DNA of 64,000 bases from Chitinivibrionales bacterium (lineage in GTDB: Bacteria > Fibrobacterota > Chitinivibrionia > Chitinivibrionales > WJKA01). The notes below the pieces were generated by a model that did not search any database, was not told where the DNA came from, and saw only the letters and a program-made list of their open reading frames with translations. The translations under genes were made by a program, and so were the position numbers. The stretch spans positions 1-64,000 of the forward strand of contig WJLZ01000211.1 in the NCBI GenBank assembly GCA_014728215.1, read 5' to 3'. Positions 35,013 to 44,175 of this stretch are shown piece by piece; the first letter of the stretch is position 1; each line of letters begins with the position of its first letter.

Positions 35013-36458
35013 TTAAATATCATAGTAGAGAGCAAACTCCCACGGATGCGGCCTGAGATCGATAGCCTGTACTTCATGGGTCATTTTATAATCGATCCAT
35101 GTCTCGACAACATCAGGAGTAAAGACATCACCCTTGAGAAGATATTCGTTATCTTTTTCCAGTGCATTCAGTGCTTCTCTTAATGATCCCGGTGTTGTGG
35201 GGACCTTTGCGAGTTCTTCCGGCGGAAGATCGTAGATATCCTTATCGAGCGGTTCTCCCGGATCGATTTTGTTTTGAATACCGTCAAGGGCAGCCATAAG
35301 CAGGGCCGACATGGCGATATAGGGATTGCAGCTTGGATCCGGGCAACGGAATTCAAGCCGTTTTGCCTTGGCCGATGTCGAGTACATCGGGATACGGACC
35401 GCCGCACTCCTGTTTCTGCTTGAGTATGCAAGATTCACCGGTGCTTCAAAACCCGGTACCAGCCGTTTGTAGCTGTTGGTAGTCGGATTGGTAAAAGCAA
35501 GCAACGACGGTGCATGTTTTAGAATTCCACCGATTGCATACATGGCATCCTGTGACATACCGGCATAGCCGTCACCGGCAAAGAGGTTCGTATCCCCTTT
35601 CCAGATCGACAGATGGGTGTGCATTCCCGTACCGTTATCGTTAAAAAGCGGTTTAGGCATGAATGTGACGCTTTTGCCATGTTTTCTGGCAACGTTTTTA
35701 ATGATATATTTGTATTTCAGAAGATGGTCACCCATGACTACCAGCGGGGCAAAGCGGATATCGATTTCGGCCTGTCCACCGGTGGCAACTTCGTGGTGTT
35801 GACATTCGATCGGTACACCGGTATTGATAAGTGAAAGCATCATCTCACTGCGGATATCCTGGAGACTATCGGTTGGCGGTACCGGAAAATACCCTTCTTT
35901 ATACCGCGGTTTGTACGCCAGATTATGAGAAAGCCCCGATTCATCGAGAAACTCTTCACGGCCGGTATTCCAGCGCCCTTCAAAGGAATCGAGGAAATAG
36001 TAGCCGGAGTTACAGGTCTGATCAAACCGGACATCATCAAAAATAAAGAACTCTGCTTCAGGTCCAAGATAGGCGGTGTCACCAATACCGGTTGTTTTCA
36101 GATAGTTCTCTGCTTTGCGAGCAATGTTTCTCGGATCACGGGTGTAGTCTTCGCCGGTAATCGGATCGCAAATATTACAGACCATCACAAGGGTCTTATG
36201 GACCATGAAAGGATCGATAAATGCAGTCTCTGCTACAGGACGTACCAGCATGTCCGATTCATTAATAGCCTGCCATCCCCGAATACTTGAACCGTCAAAA
36301 CCAAGCCCCTTCTCGAAAGTATCCTCATCGAGCTCGGAAACCGGTATTGAAAAATGCTGCCATAAACCGGGAAAATCCATGAATCTGAGGTCTACGACTT
36401 GTACCTCTTCGCTCTTAATGAGGGCAAAGACATCTTTGGTAGTTTTGCAGGGAGTCAT
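35013..36458 (-). CDS. glnA: Glutamine synthetase type I (adenylylatable)
   Basis: 481 residues. GSI motifs are present: [10 protein letters not shown] (53-62), the metal-ligand PEAEFFIFD (133-141), the [16 protein letters not shown]/glutamate site (275-287), and [10 protein letters not shown]-type region (371-380). [10 protein letters not shown] near the C-terminus supplies Tyr409, equivalent to the adenylylated tyrosine of GSI-beta enzymes; glnE is encoded in the same window. The enzyme joins ammonia to glutamate with ATP. A sigma54 site about 60 bases upstream shows nitrogen-controlled transcription. Confidence 0.95.
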   Translation of the reverse strand: MTPCKTTKDVFALIKSEEVQVVDLRFMDFPGLWQHFSIPVSELDEDTFEKGLGFDGSSIRGWQAINESDMLVRPVAETAFIDPFMVHKTLVMVCNICDPITGEDYTRDPRNIARKAENYLKTTGIGDTAYLGPEAEFFIFDDVRFDQTCNSGYYFLDSFEGRWNTGREEFLDESGLSHNLAYKPRYKEGYFPVPPTDSLQDIRSEMMLSLINTGVPIECQHHEVATGGQAEIDIRFAPLVVMGDHLLKYKYIIKNVARKHGKSVTFMPKPLFNDNGTGMHTHLSIWKGDTNLFAGDGYAGMSQDAMYAIGGILKHAPSLLAFTNPTTNSYKRLVPGFEAPVNLAYSSRNRSAAVRIPMYSTSAKAKRLEFRCPDPSCNPYIAMSALLMAALDGIQNKIDPGEPLDKDIYDLPPEELAKVPTTPGSLREALNALEKDNEYLLKGDVFTPDVVETWIDYKMTHEVQAIDLRPHPWEFALYYDI

Positions 36459-36517
36459 ATCTGATCCTTTGTTAAGTTGTACAAAAATGCTCTTTTCTTT
36501 TTGAAGATCTTTATGTG

Positions 36518-36533
36518 CGCAATTAATATGCCA
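36518..36533 (-). promoter_or_regulatory. sigma54 promoter of glnA
   Basis: On the minus strand TGGCATATTAATTGCG fits the consensus with a G at the last position. Predicted start is near 36506, leaving a leader of about 48 bases to ATG 36458. Confidence 0.75.
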
Positions 36534-36661
36534 AAAAGAGAAATTCCGAAAAAAATAAAATATATGTATTATTCTATATTATATTATGTTTGTAATACCG
36601 TTTTTTGACTGTTTCAGGCATTCCCAATCACTATCGATAGAGCAACCGCAGCACATAGAAG

Positions 36662-36777
36662 CACAAAAATGTAGCAATAACACCCCTGAAATACATTTTT
36701 GTGTCGCAACGGCTTTTTACACTTGTTCATGTTCAATATAAGTGTTGGCATGGTTGTTGCGACACATTTATGTGTCG
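36662..36777. promoter_or_regulatory. Cluster of inverted repeats between opposed sigma54 promoters
   Basis: Three pairs are seen: 12-base perfect arms CACAAAAATGTA (36662-36673) and TACATTTTTGTG (36692-36703); 11-base perfect arms TGTGTCGCAAC (36700-36710) and GTTGCGACACA (36756-36766); and the near palindrome CGACACAT-TT-ATGTGTCG (36760-36777). The TGTGTCG word recurs three times, once overlapping the -12 element of the plus-strand promoter. This looks like binding sites for a dimeric regulator shared by glnA and the gene at 36916. Confidence 0.55.
36746..36761 (+). promoter_or_regulatory. sigma54 promoter before the KaiC-like/PPDK_N fusion gene
   Basis: TGGCATGGTTGTTGCG fits TGGCAY-N5-TTGCN. 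Predicted start is near 36773, about 143 bases before ATG 36916. The -12 half is embedded in the TGTGTCG inverted repeats. Confidence 0.7.
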
Positions 36778-36915
36778 AACCCGTAATAACGACATGCCAC
36801 AATCGTAATCACAAGGAAAACAAAAAGCAGCATCACTGAAAATACTACTTTAACAAGCCTGCCTCCGGCCGCGGCTCCATAAGTATGGGTTTTCATTCAA
36901 GGTATCTGGGTTATA

Positions 36916-39549
36916 ATGCAGCCATTAAAAAAAGTTCACACATCGATGAGCACCGGCCTCAAAGGACTCGATCAAACCATTCACGGCGTATTGCCCGGAG
37001 ACAATATAGTTTTCCAGGTCGATAATATCGACGATTACATCCCCTTTGTTCATCCCTTCTGCTATCAGGCCAATCGGGAAAACCGGAGCCTTATTTATTT
37101 CAGATTTGCAGACCATCCATGGCTTCTGCCCGAGGATGTAAAAGCGGAAATTCATCAGCTCCACCCCGAAGACGGGTTCGAGACCTTCATTTCCGAGATT
37201 TTTGATGTTATCGAACGCCAGGGGCTCGGCGCATGTTATGTCTTCGACAGCCTTTCGGAATTATCGGTGGACTGGTACAGCGACCGAATGCTCGGTAATT
37301 TCTTTATGCTCACCTGCCCCTATCTCTACGATTTTAAAACCGCCACCTATTTTGCGCTCCAGCGGGATCATCATATGACTGTCGCCACCCAGGCCATTCA
37401 TACGACCGCTCAGGTGGTACTCGATGTGTACTGCAATAAAGGAACGATATATATCCACCCCCTGAAAGTGTGGAAACGGTATTCACCGACCATGTTTATG
37501 CTCCATGCCCGGCATGGTGATAAATTCAGGCCGGTAACCGGCAGCACGGGTATTGCCGAGATCATGGGTTCAATCTCCCAGGACTGGCTCGATTTCAGCT
37601 TTCAGAATTTAGATGTCTGGACCCGGACTTTCGGCCAGGCACGGGAGTGTCTTCAACAAGGCCCCGATAATGACCAGGCCTACCGCGAAGCAAAAATTCT
37701 GCGCGACCGCCTGCTTCGAATGGCCATTACCCGCGACAACCGCCTTTTAGAACTGGCACAGCAACATTTCGATCTTATCGATCTGGTGGAAATCGGCAAA
37801 CGGATGATCGGCACCGGCCTGATCGGCGGTAAATCGGTGGGCATGCTTCTGGCACGGGCGATCCTCAGGAAAAACGATCCCCGGTGGAAAGAAATTCTCG
37901 AAACCCACGATTCGTTCTTTATCGGATCCGACCTCTTTTACTCGTACCTGATAACCAACGGATGCTGGTGGCTGCGGCGAAAGCTGAAACTCTCCGGTGA
38001 GATACTCGACGGCTCCGAGGATGTTCAACGGAAAATCCTCTCGGGAACTTTCCCCGATGATATCAAGGCCCAGTTCAGCAATATGCTCGACTATTTCGGC
38101 CAGTCACCGATCATTGTCCGCTCGAGCAGTCTTCTGGAAGATGCCTATGGGAATGCCTTTTCAGGAAAGTACGAAAGCGTGTTCTGCGCAAACCAGGGAT
38201 CCCCACCCGATCGCCTCGAAGAATTCATGGATGCAGTACGGACAGTCTATGCCAGCACCATGCGAAAAGAGGCGCTGGCCTACCGGAAACATTGGGGACT
38301 CCTGGACCAGGATGAACAGATGGCCCTTCTTGTGCAGCGTGTTTCGGGCGATATCAACGGGACATTCTATTACCCCCATGTCGCCGGTGTCGGATTCTCC
38401 TTTAATCCCTATGCCTGGTCACCGGATATCGATCCCGGAAAAGGAATGCTTCGCCTGGTATTCGGATTGGGGACCCATGCGGTCGACAGGGTGGATGACG
38501 ATTATACCAGGATTGTCGCGTTGAACGCGCCCGACAAAAGACCTGAATCCAATTTTGATCAGGTGCGAAAATATGCCCAACGGAGAGTCGATGTGCTGGA
38601 TTTAAAAGAAAATCGGCATATTTCCCATGATTTCGAAAATGTCGCTCAAAACGCAAGCGATCTCCCGCTCGATATTTTTGCATCGCGGGATGAAGAAATG
38701 GAGCGACGGGCACGGGAACATAAAATGAGCACTGTCTTTTCCTATGTCCTTACCTTCGATAAACTTCTGAAACAGACCGATTTTGTTTCGGATATGCGCT
38801 CCATGCTTCAGATACTCCAGAAAGCATACAACTATCCGGTGGATATCGAATTTACGGCAAACTTTGTTGAAGAAAATTTATACCGGATAAATCTTGTCCA
38901 GTGCAGGCCCTTTCAGGTAAAAGGCGAATTCCGGACCGTTGAATCACCGGGCAAAATCGCCATGAAGAATATCATCTTTCAAACCAGGGGCCCCATTATC
39001 GGCAACAGTATCTCCGATACAATCGAACGCCTGGTCTATGTGGTTCCCTCACACTACACCAGTCTCTCCATGAACGAACGGTATTCACTTGCCCGGGTTA
39101 TCGGCAAACTGACCCATCTGCACGAAAAAAATAATTCGGTGCAAAAAACAATCGCGCTTATCGGTCCCGGACGGTGGGGAACGACATCGCCCTCACTCGG
39201 TGTGCCTGTCTCCTTTACCGATATCAACACCGTATCGGTGCTCTGCGAACTGGCGTTTATGCATGAAGGACTGATTCCGGATGTCTCGCTGGGAACCCAT
39301 TTTTTTAACGATCTGGTCGAAATGGACATGCTCTACCTGGCGATCTATCCCAAACGTGAAGGTCATAGATTCAACGAAAACTTTCTCATGTCGTCCCCGA
39401 ACCGTTTTCCCGAATTGCTGCCCGATGCGGCATCGTGGAGTGAATGTATCAGGGTGATCGACTTTGAAAACTTCGACAGCAAACGCAATATATGCCTCAA
39501 TGTTAACGCACTGACCCAGGAAGGAGTATGCTATATTGACCGGGAGTAA
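36916..39549 (+). CDS. Degenerate KaiC-like domain fused to a PEP/pyruvate dikinase ATP-grasp domain
   Basis: 877 residues. The N-terminal ~200 residues follow the RecA/KaiC pattern (MSTGLKGLDQTIHGVLPGDNIVF, then YVFDSLSEL at 108-116), but the P-loop Gly-Lys-Ser/Thr is replaced by VDNIDDY, so ATP hydrolysis there is unlikely. Residues about 290-690 match the PPDK_N nucleotide-binding domain (GLIGGKSVGM 301-310; VRSSSLLEDAYGNAFSGKYESV 401-422; RINLVQCRPFQ). The swivelling phosphohistidine and PEP-barrel domains are absent; a ~190-residue C-terminal extension is unassigned. It is followed 87 bases later by gltB, so a link to glutamate synthesis or its control is inferred. Confidence 0.75.
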   Translation: MQPLKKVHTSMSTGLKGLDQTIHGVLPGDNIVFQVDNIDDYIPFVHPFCYQANRENRSLIYFRFADHPWLLPEDVKAEIHQLHPEDGFETFISEIFDVIERQGLGACYVFDSLSELSVDWYSDRMLGNFFMLTCPYLYDFKTATYFALQRDHHMTVATQAIHTTAQVVLDVYCNKGTIYIHPLKVWKRYSPTMFMLHARHGDKFRPVTGSTGIAEIMGSISQDWLDFSFQNLDVWTRTFGQARECLQQGPDNDQAYREAKILRDRLLRMAITRDNRLLELAQQHFDLIDLVEIGKRMIGTGLIGGKSVGMLLARAILRKNDPRWKEILETHDSFFIGSDLFYSYLITNGCWWLRRKLKLSGEILDGSEDVQRKILSGTFPDDIKAQFSNMLDYFGQSPIIVRSSSLLEDAYGNAFSGKYESVFCANQGSPPDRLEEFMDAVRTVYASTMRKEALAYRKHWGLLDQDEQMALLVQRVSGDINGTFYYPHVAGVGFSFNPYAWSPDIDPGKGMLRLVFGLGTHAVDRVDDDYTRIVALNAPDKRPESNFDQVRKYAQRRVDVLDLKENRHISHDFENVAQNASDLPLDIFASRDEEMERRAREHKMSTVFSYVLTFDKLLKQTDFVSDMRSMLQILQKAYNYPVDIEFTANFVEENLYRINLVQCRPFQVKGEFRTVESPGKIAMKNIIFQTRGPIIGNSISDTIERLVYVVPSHYTSLSMNERYSLARVIGKLTHLHEKNNSVQKTIALIGPGRWGTTSPSLGVPVSFTDINTVSVLCELAFMHEGLIPDVSLGTHFFNDLVEMDMLYLAIYPKREGHRFNENFLMSSPNRFPELLPDAASWSECIRVIDFENFDSKRNICLNVNALTQEGVCYIDRE

Positions 39550-39636
39550 AAAGCGTGAAAAGACCGATTCCAGATATATTATGCAAAATGAAATATATAA
39601 AAGAATAATCGTACAGAACGAAAGGTATTTCCTATC

Positions 39637-42600
39637 ATGAGACAACCAGCCCGGGGATTATATGATCCGGCATTCGAGCATGACAATTGCGGCGTCGGAT
39701 TTGTCGTCAATGTCAATGGCCAGCAATCACATCAGATCGTTGCCGACGGTATTACCATTCTGAAGAATCTTGTCCATCGCGGAGCGATCGGCGGAGACAG
39801 TAAAACCGGTGACGGTGCCGGGCTTTTAATCCAGATACCTCATCTGTTTTTTCAGGAAGAAGCTCATCGACTTAATTTCAAACTGCCCGGGGAAGGCGCC
39901 TATGGTGTCGGCATGCTTTTCCTTCCTCAAAAAGACGATGATCGCAAAAGGGCATGCGAACTGATCGAAACAACTGTCGGCCAGGAGGGCGGTTATGTTC
40001 TCGGATGGCGTGACATTCCGATCAACCCCGACTGCCTCGGTGAAATGGCCCGGGAAAGCATGCCTTTCATGAAGCAGCTCTTTATCGCGCTGAAAAAGCG
40101 TACCGACGACAATCTCGAACGGAAACTCTATGTTGTGCGCCGGTGCCTGGAAAAGGCCGCGGGTGAGCAGGGATTCTCGATCGAAGATTTTTATGTTTCA
40201 TCGCTCTCCTGCAAGACAATCACCTATAAGGGGCTCTTTGTCGCCCCCCAGTTCGAGGACTTTTTCCCCGATCTCAGAAACAAGGACGTTCAAAGCGCCT
40301 TTGCACTTGTCCACCAGCGCTACAGCACCAATACCTTTCCATCGTGGCCCCTGGCCCAGCCTTTCAGATATCTGGCCCACAACGGGGAAATCAACACACT
40401 CCGGGGGAATATCAATAAAATGAATGCCCGGGAAACAACCCTCCAATCGAAACTCTACGGCGATGATATCGATAAGCTTCTTCCCATTATCGATCCGACA
40501 TCGAGCGATTCGGCCATATTCGACAATGTTTTCGAACTTCTTTCTCACAGCGGAAGATCGATCGAGCATTCGGTGATGATGATGGTTCCCGAGGCCTTTG
40601 GCCCCAAGTATCATATCAGTCAGGACAAGCGTGCATTCTATGAATATCATGCTGCGATTATGGAACCCTGGGATGGTCCTGCGGCGCTGGTTTTCACCGA
40701 CGGCACCAAAGTCGGCGCCTCTCTCGACAGAAACGGCCTCCGGCCGGCACGGTTCGTGGTGACCAAAAGCGGCCGTGTTATCATGGCATCCGAGGTCGGT
40801 GTGCTCCCGGTTCCCGCAGAAGATATCCTTCAGAAAGGACGGCTCGCCCCCGGAAAGATGCTTCTGGTTGACACAAAAAAAGGACGGATCCTTTACGACA
40901 ACGAAATAAAAGCTTCGGTGTCGAGGCAGAAACCATACCGCCGGTGGCTCGAAAGCAACCGGATCGAGCTCCGGGGCCTCTTTCAACCCCCCGGCCCGAT
41001 CCCCCATGCCGACAACAATAATGCAACCGAACAGAAAATTTTCGGCTATACGCTCGAAGACCTCTCAATGATTATTTCTCCCATGGCCATTAACGGACAG
41101 GAACCGGTCGGCTCCATGGGCAACGACGCCCCCTTAGCGGTGTTATCGCACCGTCCGCAACTTCTGTACAACTATTTCAAACAGCTCTTTGCCCAGGTGA
41201 CAAACCCACCTATCGATCCCTATCGTGAAAACCAGGTCATGTCGCTCATGAGTTTTATCGGTAAAGAACAGAACCTGCTCGATGAAACCGCAATGCACTG
41301 CCGGCAACTCAAACTCCCCCACCCCATCATAATCAACGAAGATATCGAAAAACTCAAATCGGTTGATGAAGACGGGTTCAGGGGAACGGTAATCTCGATG
41401 TGCGCACCGGAAAACGACAACCACTGGGATCTGAACAAGGCGGTGGAAAACATCTGCACCCGGGCGGAACGGAGCGTCGATGATGGCTATTCACTGATTA
41501 TTCTCAGCGACCGTGACATTGACAAAGATAACATCCCGGTGCCTGCGCTGCTCGCCGTTTCAGCAGTCCATCATCACCTGGTAAAATGCGGAAAACGACA
41601 GTTGACCGGCCTGGTGGTCGAAACCGGCGAGGCCAGAGAAGTCATGCATTTCGCCACCCTGATCGGATTCGGTGCAAGTGCGGTTAATCCCTGGCTTGCC
41701 TTCGAGTGCGTCGCCCAGCTTAAAAGGGAAGGATGGTTTCCCGACGACCTGAAGCTGGAAACGGCAATCGATAATTATATCACGGCTATCAAAAAGGGCC
41801 TTCTGAAAATAATGTCGAAAATGGGTATTTCCACGATCCGTAGTTACCGGGGGGCTCAGGTTTTCGAAGCGGTCGGCCTTAACACTGACATTGTAAGCCG
41901 CTTCTTTCCCGGAACACCCTCCCGTATTGAAGGTATCGGGATCGAACAGATTGCCCGGGAAACACTGGAACGTCACCGGCAATCCTTTACCCTTGCCGAC
42001 ACCGATCCCCGTCAACTCAACTCGGGCGGCAACATCCATTACCGCCGTTTTTCCGAACGCCATCTTATCAGCCCGGAGGCCGTCACGCTGATTCACCAGG
42101 CGATCAGGGAAAACGATTATACAGCATATAAATCCTATGCAGACCGGGTTAATCACGCGGAAAAAAGCCTCTGCACACTCCGCGGGCTGTTCCGGTTCAA
42201 AAAACAGGAGCCGATAGCTCTCGAAGAAGTTGAGTCTGCAGATTCAATTGTCAAGCGTTTTGTCAGCTCGGCCATGTCTTTCGGTTCGATCAGCAAGGAA
42301 GCCCATGAGACCATAGCGATAGCCATGAACCGCCTGGGCGCGGCGAGTAATTCGGGTGAGGGGGGCGAAGATGAAGAGCGTTTCAAACCCCTTCCCAACG
42401 GCGACAACAAAAACAGCATGGTCAAACAGGTCGCCTCGGGCCGTTTCGGAGTCAACAGCGCCTACGTGGTCAGCGCCAGAGAGCTTCAGATAAAAATGGC
42501 TCAGGGAGCGAAACCAGGTGAGGGTGGTCAGTTGCCGGGACACAAGGTAAACGAGATAATCGCAAAAGTCCGTCATTCGACTCCCGGTGTCATGCTGATC

Positions 42601-44175
42601 TCACCGCCGCCTCATCATGACATTTACTCTATCGAAGATCTTGCGCAATTGATATTTGATTTGAAAAACGCCAATCCCGAGGCACGGGTATCAGTTAAAC
42701 TCGTCTCCGAAGTCGGCGTCGGCACCATTGCCGCAGGAGTCGCCAAAGGTAAAGCCGACATGGTCTTGATCAGCGGTCATGACGGTGGCACGGGAGCTTC
42801 ACCCATATCATCAATTAAGCACGCCGGTGCTCCCTGGGAAATCGGCCTGGCCGAAACCCAGCAGACACTTGTCCTCAACCGGCTTCGAAGCCGTATCCGG
42901 GTGCAGACAGACGGCAAGCTTTTGACCGGCAGGGATGTTGTCGTTGCAACACTGCTTGGTGCGGAAGAATTCGGGTTCGGCACCATGTCGCTGGTATGTA
43001 TGGGCTGTGTCATGATGAGAAAATGCCATCTGAACACCTGCCCGGTCGGGGTTGCCACTCAGGACCCTGAACTGAGAAAACGGTTTTCCGGCAAACCGGA
43101 ATATCTGGTCAATTTCATGAAATTCGTCGCAAACGATGTTCGTGAAATCATGGCGCAGCTCGGATTCCGGACGGTCGATGAAATGGTCGGCCGTGTCGAT
43201 ACACTGGAAGTCAATGATGCGATCGAACACTGGAAAGCCCGGGGTCTCGATTTCTCAAAAGTACTTTCGATACCCACCGTACCAAAGGACGGCTCGCTCT
43301 ATTGCACCGATAAGCAGCACCACGATTTTTCCATGAGTATCGACCAGGAGCTTATCGAAACGTCAATGCCTGCGCTCGAGCAGAAACACTCCACCAACCT
43401 TTTTGCCTCGATCCAGAACTGCAACCGGACCGTGGGGGCGACACTGAGTGCCGAGATATCCCGCCGCTTTGGTTCCAAAGGACTTCCGGCCGACACAATC
43501 AAATGTAAATTTACCGGTTCTGCAGGTCAGAGTTTCGGTGCTTTCCTTGCGCCGGGTATTACGTTCGAGCTTGAAGGCGATGCCAATGATTATTTCGGCA
43601 AAGGACTCTCGGGAGGAAAAATAATCGTCTATCCCCCCAAGGGCTCCACATTCCGTCCCCAGAACAACATAATTACCGGCAATGTCAACCTTTTCGGCGC
43701 GGTTAAAGGTGAAGTTTATATCAACGGTATGGCTGGCGAACGTTTTGCTGTCCGCAATAGCGGCGCGATCGCGGTTGTGGAAGGCGTTGGTGATCACGGC
43801 TGCGAATACATGACCGGCGGAGTGATTGTCGTTTTAGGACGAACCGGGATTAATTTTGGTGCGGGAATGAGCGGCGGTATCGCCTTTGTTCTCGATGAAG
43901 ACCAGCTTTTCGATACCAAGTGTAATCTTGAAATGATCGATGTGGAACCGATCGCCGACCCGGAAGATAAAAAGCTTCTGCTTCGCCTGATCCAGAACCA
44001 TGTCGCCCTGACCCGGAGCGAATACGCATCGAGAATCCTGCGGGACTGGACTGAAATGCTGCCGCAGTTTGTTAAAGTGATGCCTCTCGATTACAGGAAA
44101 GCTCTCGAACGGCTGCGGAAAGATGAATCAAAGGAATCTGAAATTGTTTCGATGACCGAGGAGATATTTGCATAA
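39637..44175 (+). CDS. gltB: Glutamate synthase large subunit
   Basis: 1512 residues, full length. The class II amidotransferase nucleophile is Cys18 (DNCGVGF), exposed after removal of a short propeptide. Then come the central domain, the FMN-binding synthase barrel (SGEGGEDEER, KVRHSTPGVMLISPPPHHD, HDGGTGASP), the 3Fe-4S cysteines in CMGCVMMRKCHLNTCPVG, and the C-terminal beta-helix (glycine-rich repeats of the GXXGXXXG type). It converts glutamine plus 2-oxoglutarate to two glutamates. The stop overlaps the gltD start by one base (TAATG). Confidence 0.95.
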   Translation: MRQPARGLYDPAFEHDNCGVGFVVNVNGQQSHQIVADGITILKNLVHRGAIGGDSKTGDGAGLLIQIPHLFFQEEAHRLNFKLPGEGAYGVGMLFLPQKDDDRKRACELIETTVGQEGGYVLGWRDIPINPDCLGEMARESMPFMKQLFIALKKRTDDNLERKLYVVRRCLEKAAGEQGFSIEDFYVSSLSCKTITYKGLFVAPQFEDFFPDLRNKDVQSAFALVHQRYSTNTFPSWPLAQPFRYLAHNGEINTLRGNINKMNARETTLQSKLYGDDIDKLLPIIDPTSSDSAIFDNVFELLSHSGRSIEHSVMMMVPEAFGPKYHISQDKRAFYEYHAAIMEPWDGPAALVFTDGTKVGASLDRNGLRPARFVVTKSGRVIMASEVGVLPVPAEDILQKGRLAPGKMLLVDTKKGRILYDNEIKASVSRQKPYRRWLESNRIELRGLFQPPGPIPHADNNNATEQKIFGYTLEDLSMIISPMAINGQEPVGSMGNDAPLAVLSHRPQLLYNYFKQLFAQVTNPPIDPYRENQVMSLMSFIGKEQNLLDETAMHCRQLKLPHPIIINEDIEKLKSVDEDGFRGTVISMCAPENDNHWDLNKAVENICTRAERSVDDGYSLIILSDRDIDKDNIPVPALLAVSAVHHHLVKCGKRQLTGLVVETGEAREVMHFATLIGFGASAVNPWLAFECVAQLKREGWFPDDLKLETAIDNYITAIKKGLLKIMSKMGISTIRSYRGAQVFEAVGLNTDIVSRFFPGTPSRIEGIGIEQIARETLERHRQSFTLADTDPRQLNSGGNIHYRRFSERHLISPEAVTLIHQAIRENDYTAYKSYADRVNHAEKSLCTLRGLFRFKKQEPIALEEVESADSIVKRFVSSAMSFGSISKEAHETIAIAMNRLGAASNSGEGGEDEERFKPLPNGDNKNSMVKQVASGRFGVNSAYVVSARELQIKMAQGAKPGEGGQLPGHKVNEIIAKVRHSTPGVMLISPPPHHDIYSIEDLAQLIFDLKNANPEARVSVKLVSEVGVGTIAAGVAKGKADMVLISGHDGGTGASPISSIKHAGAPWEIGLAETQQTLVLNRLRSRIRVQTDGKLLTGRDVVVATLLGAEEFGFGTMSLVCMGCVMMRKCHLNTCPVGVATQDPELRKRFSGKPEYLVNFMKFVANDVREIMAQLGFRTVDEMVGRVDTLEVNDAIEHWKARGLDFSKVLSIPTVPKDGSLYCTDKQHHDFSMSIDQELIETSMPALEQKHSTNLFASIQNCNRTVGATLSAEISRRFGSKGLPADTIKCKFTGSAGQSFGAFLAPGITFELEGDANDYFGKGLSGGKIIVYPPKGSTFRPQNNIITGNVNLFGAVKGEVYINGMAGERFAVRNSGAIAVVEGVGDHGCEYMTGGVIVVLGRTGINFGAGMSGGIAFVLDEDQLFDTKCNLEMIDVEPIADPEDKKLLLRLIQNHVALTRSEYASRILRDWTEMLPQFVKVMPLDYRKALERLRKDESKESEIVSMTEEIFA

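Larger units (their letters stand above)
36459..36915. other. Divergent regulatory region between glnA and the fusion gene
   Basis: The region holds opposed sigma54 promoters at 36518 (minus) and 36746 (plus) and several inverted repeats in between. No gene is supported; one minus-strand frame (36614-36802) covers the repeats and is probably chance. Confidence 0.6.

Noticed and set aside
36614-36802. Minus-strand 62-codon frame between glnA and the fusion gene
   Set aside because: It covers the inverted repeats and the sigma54 promoter and has no ribosome site.
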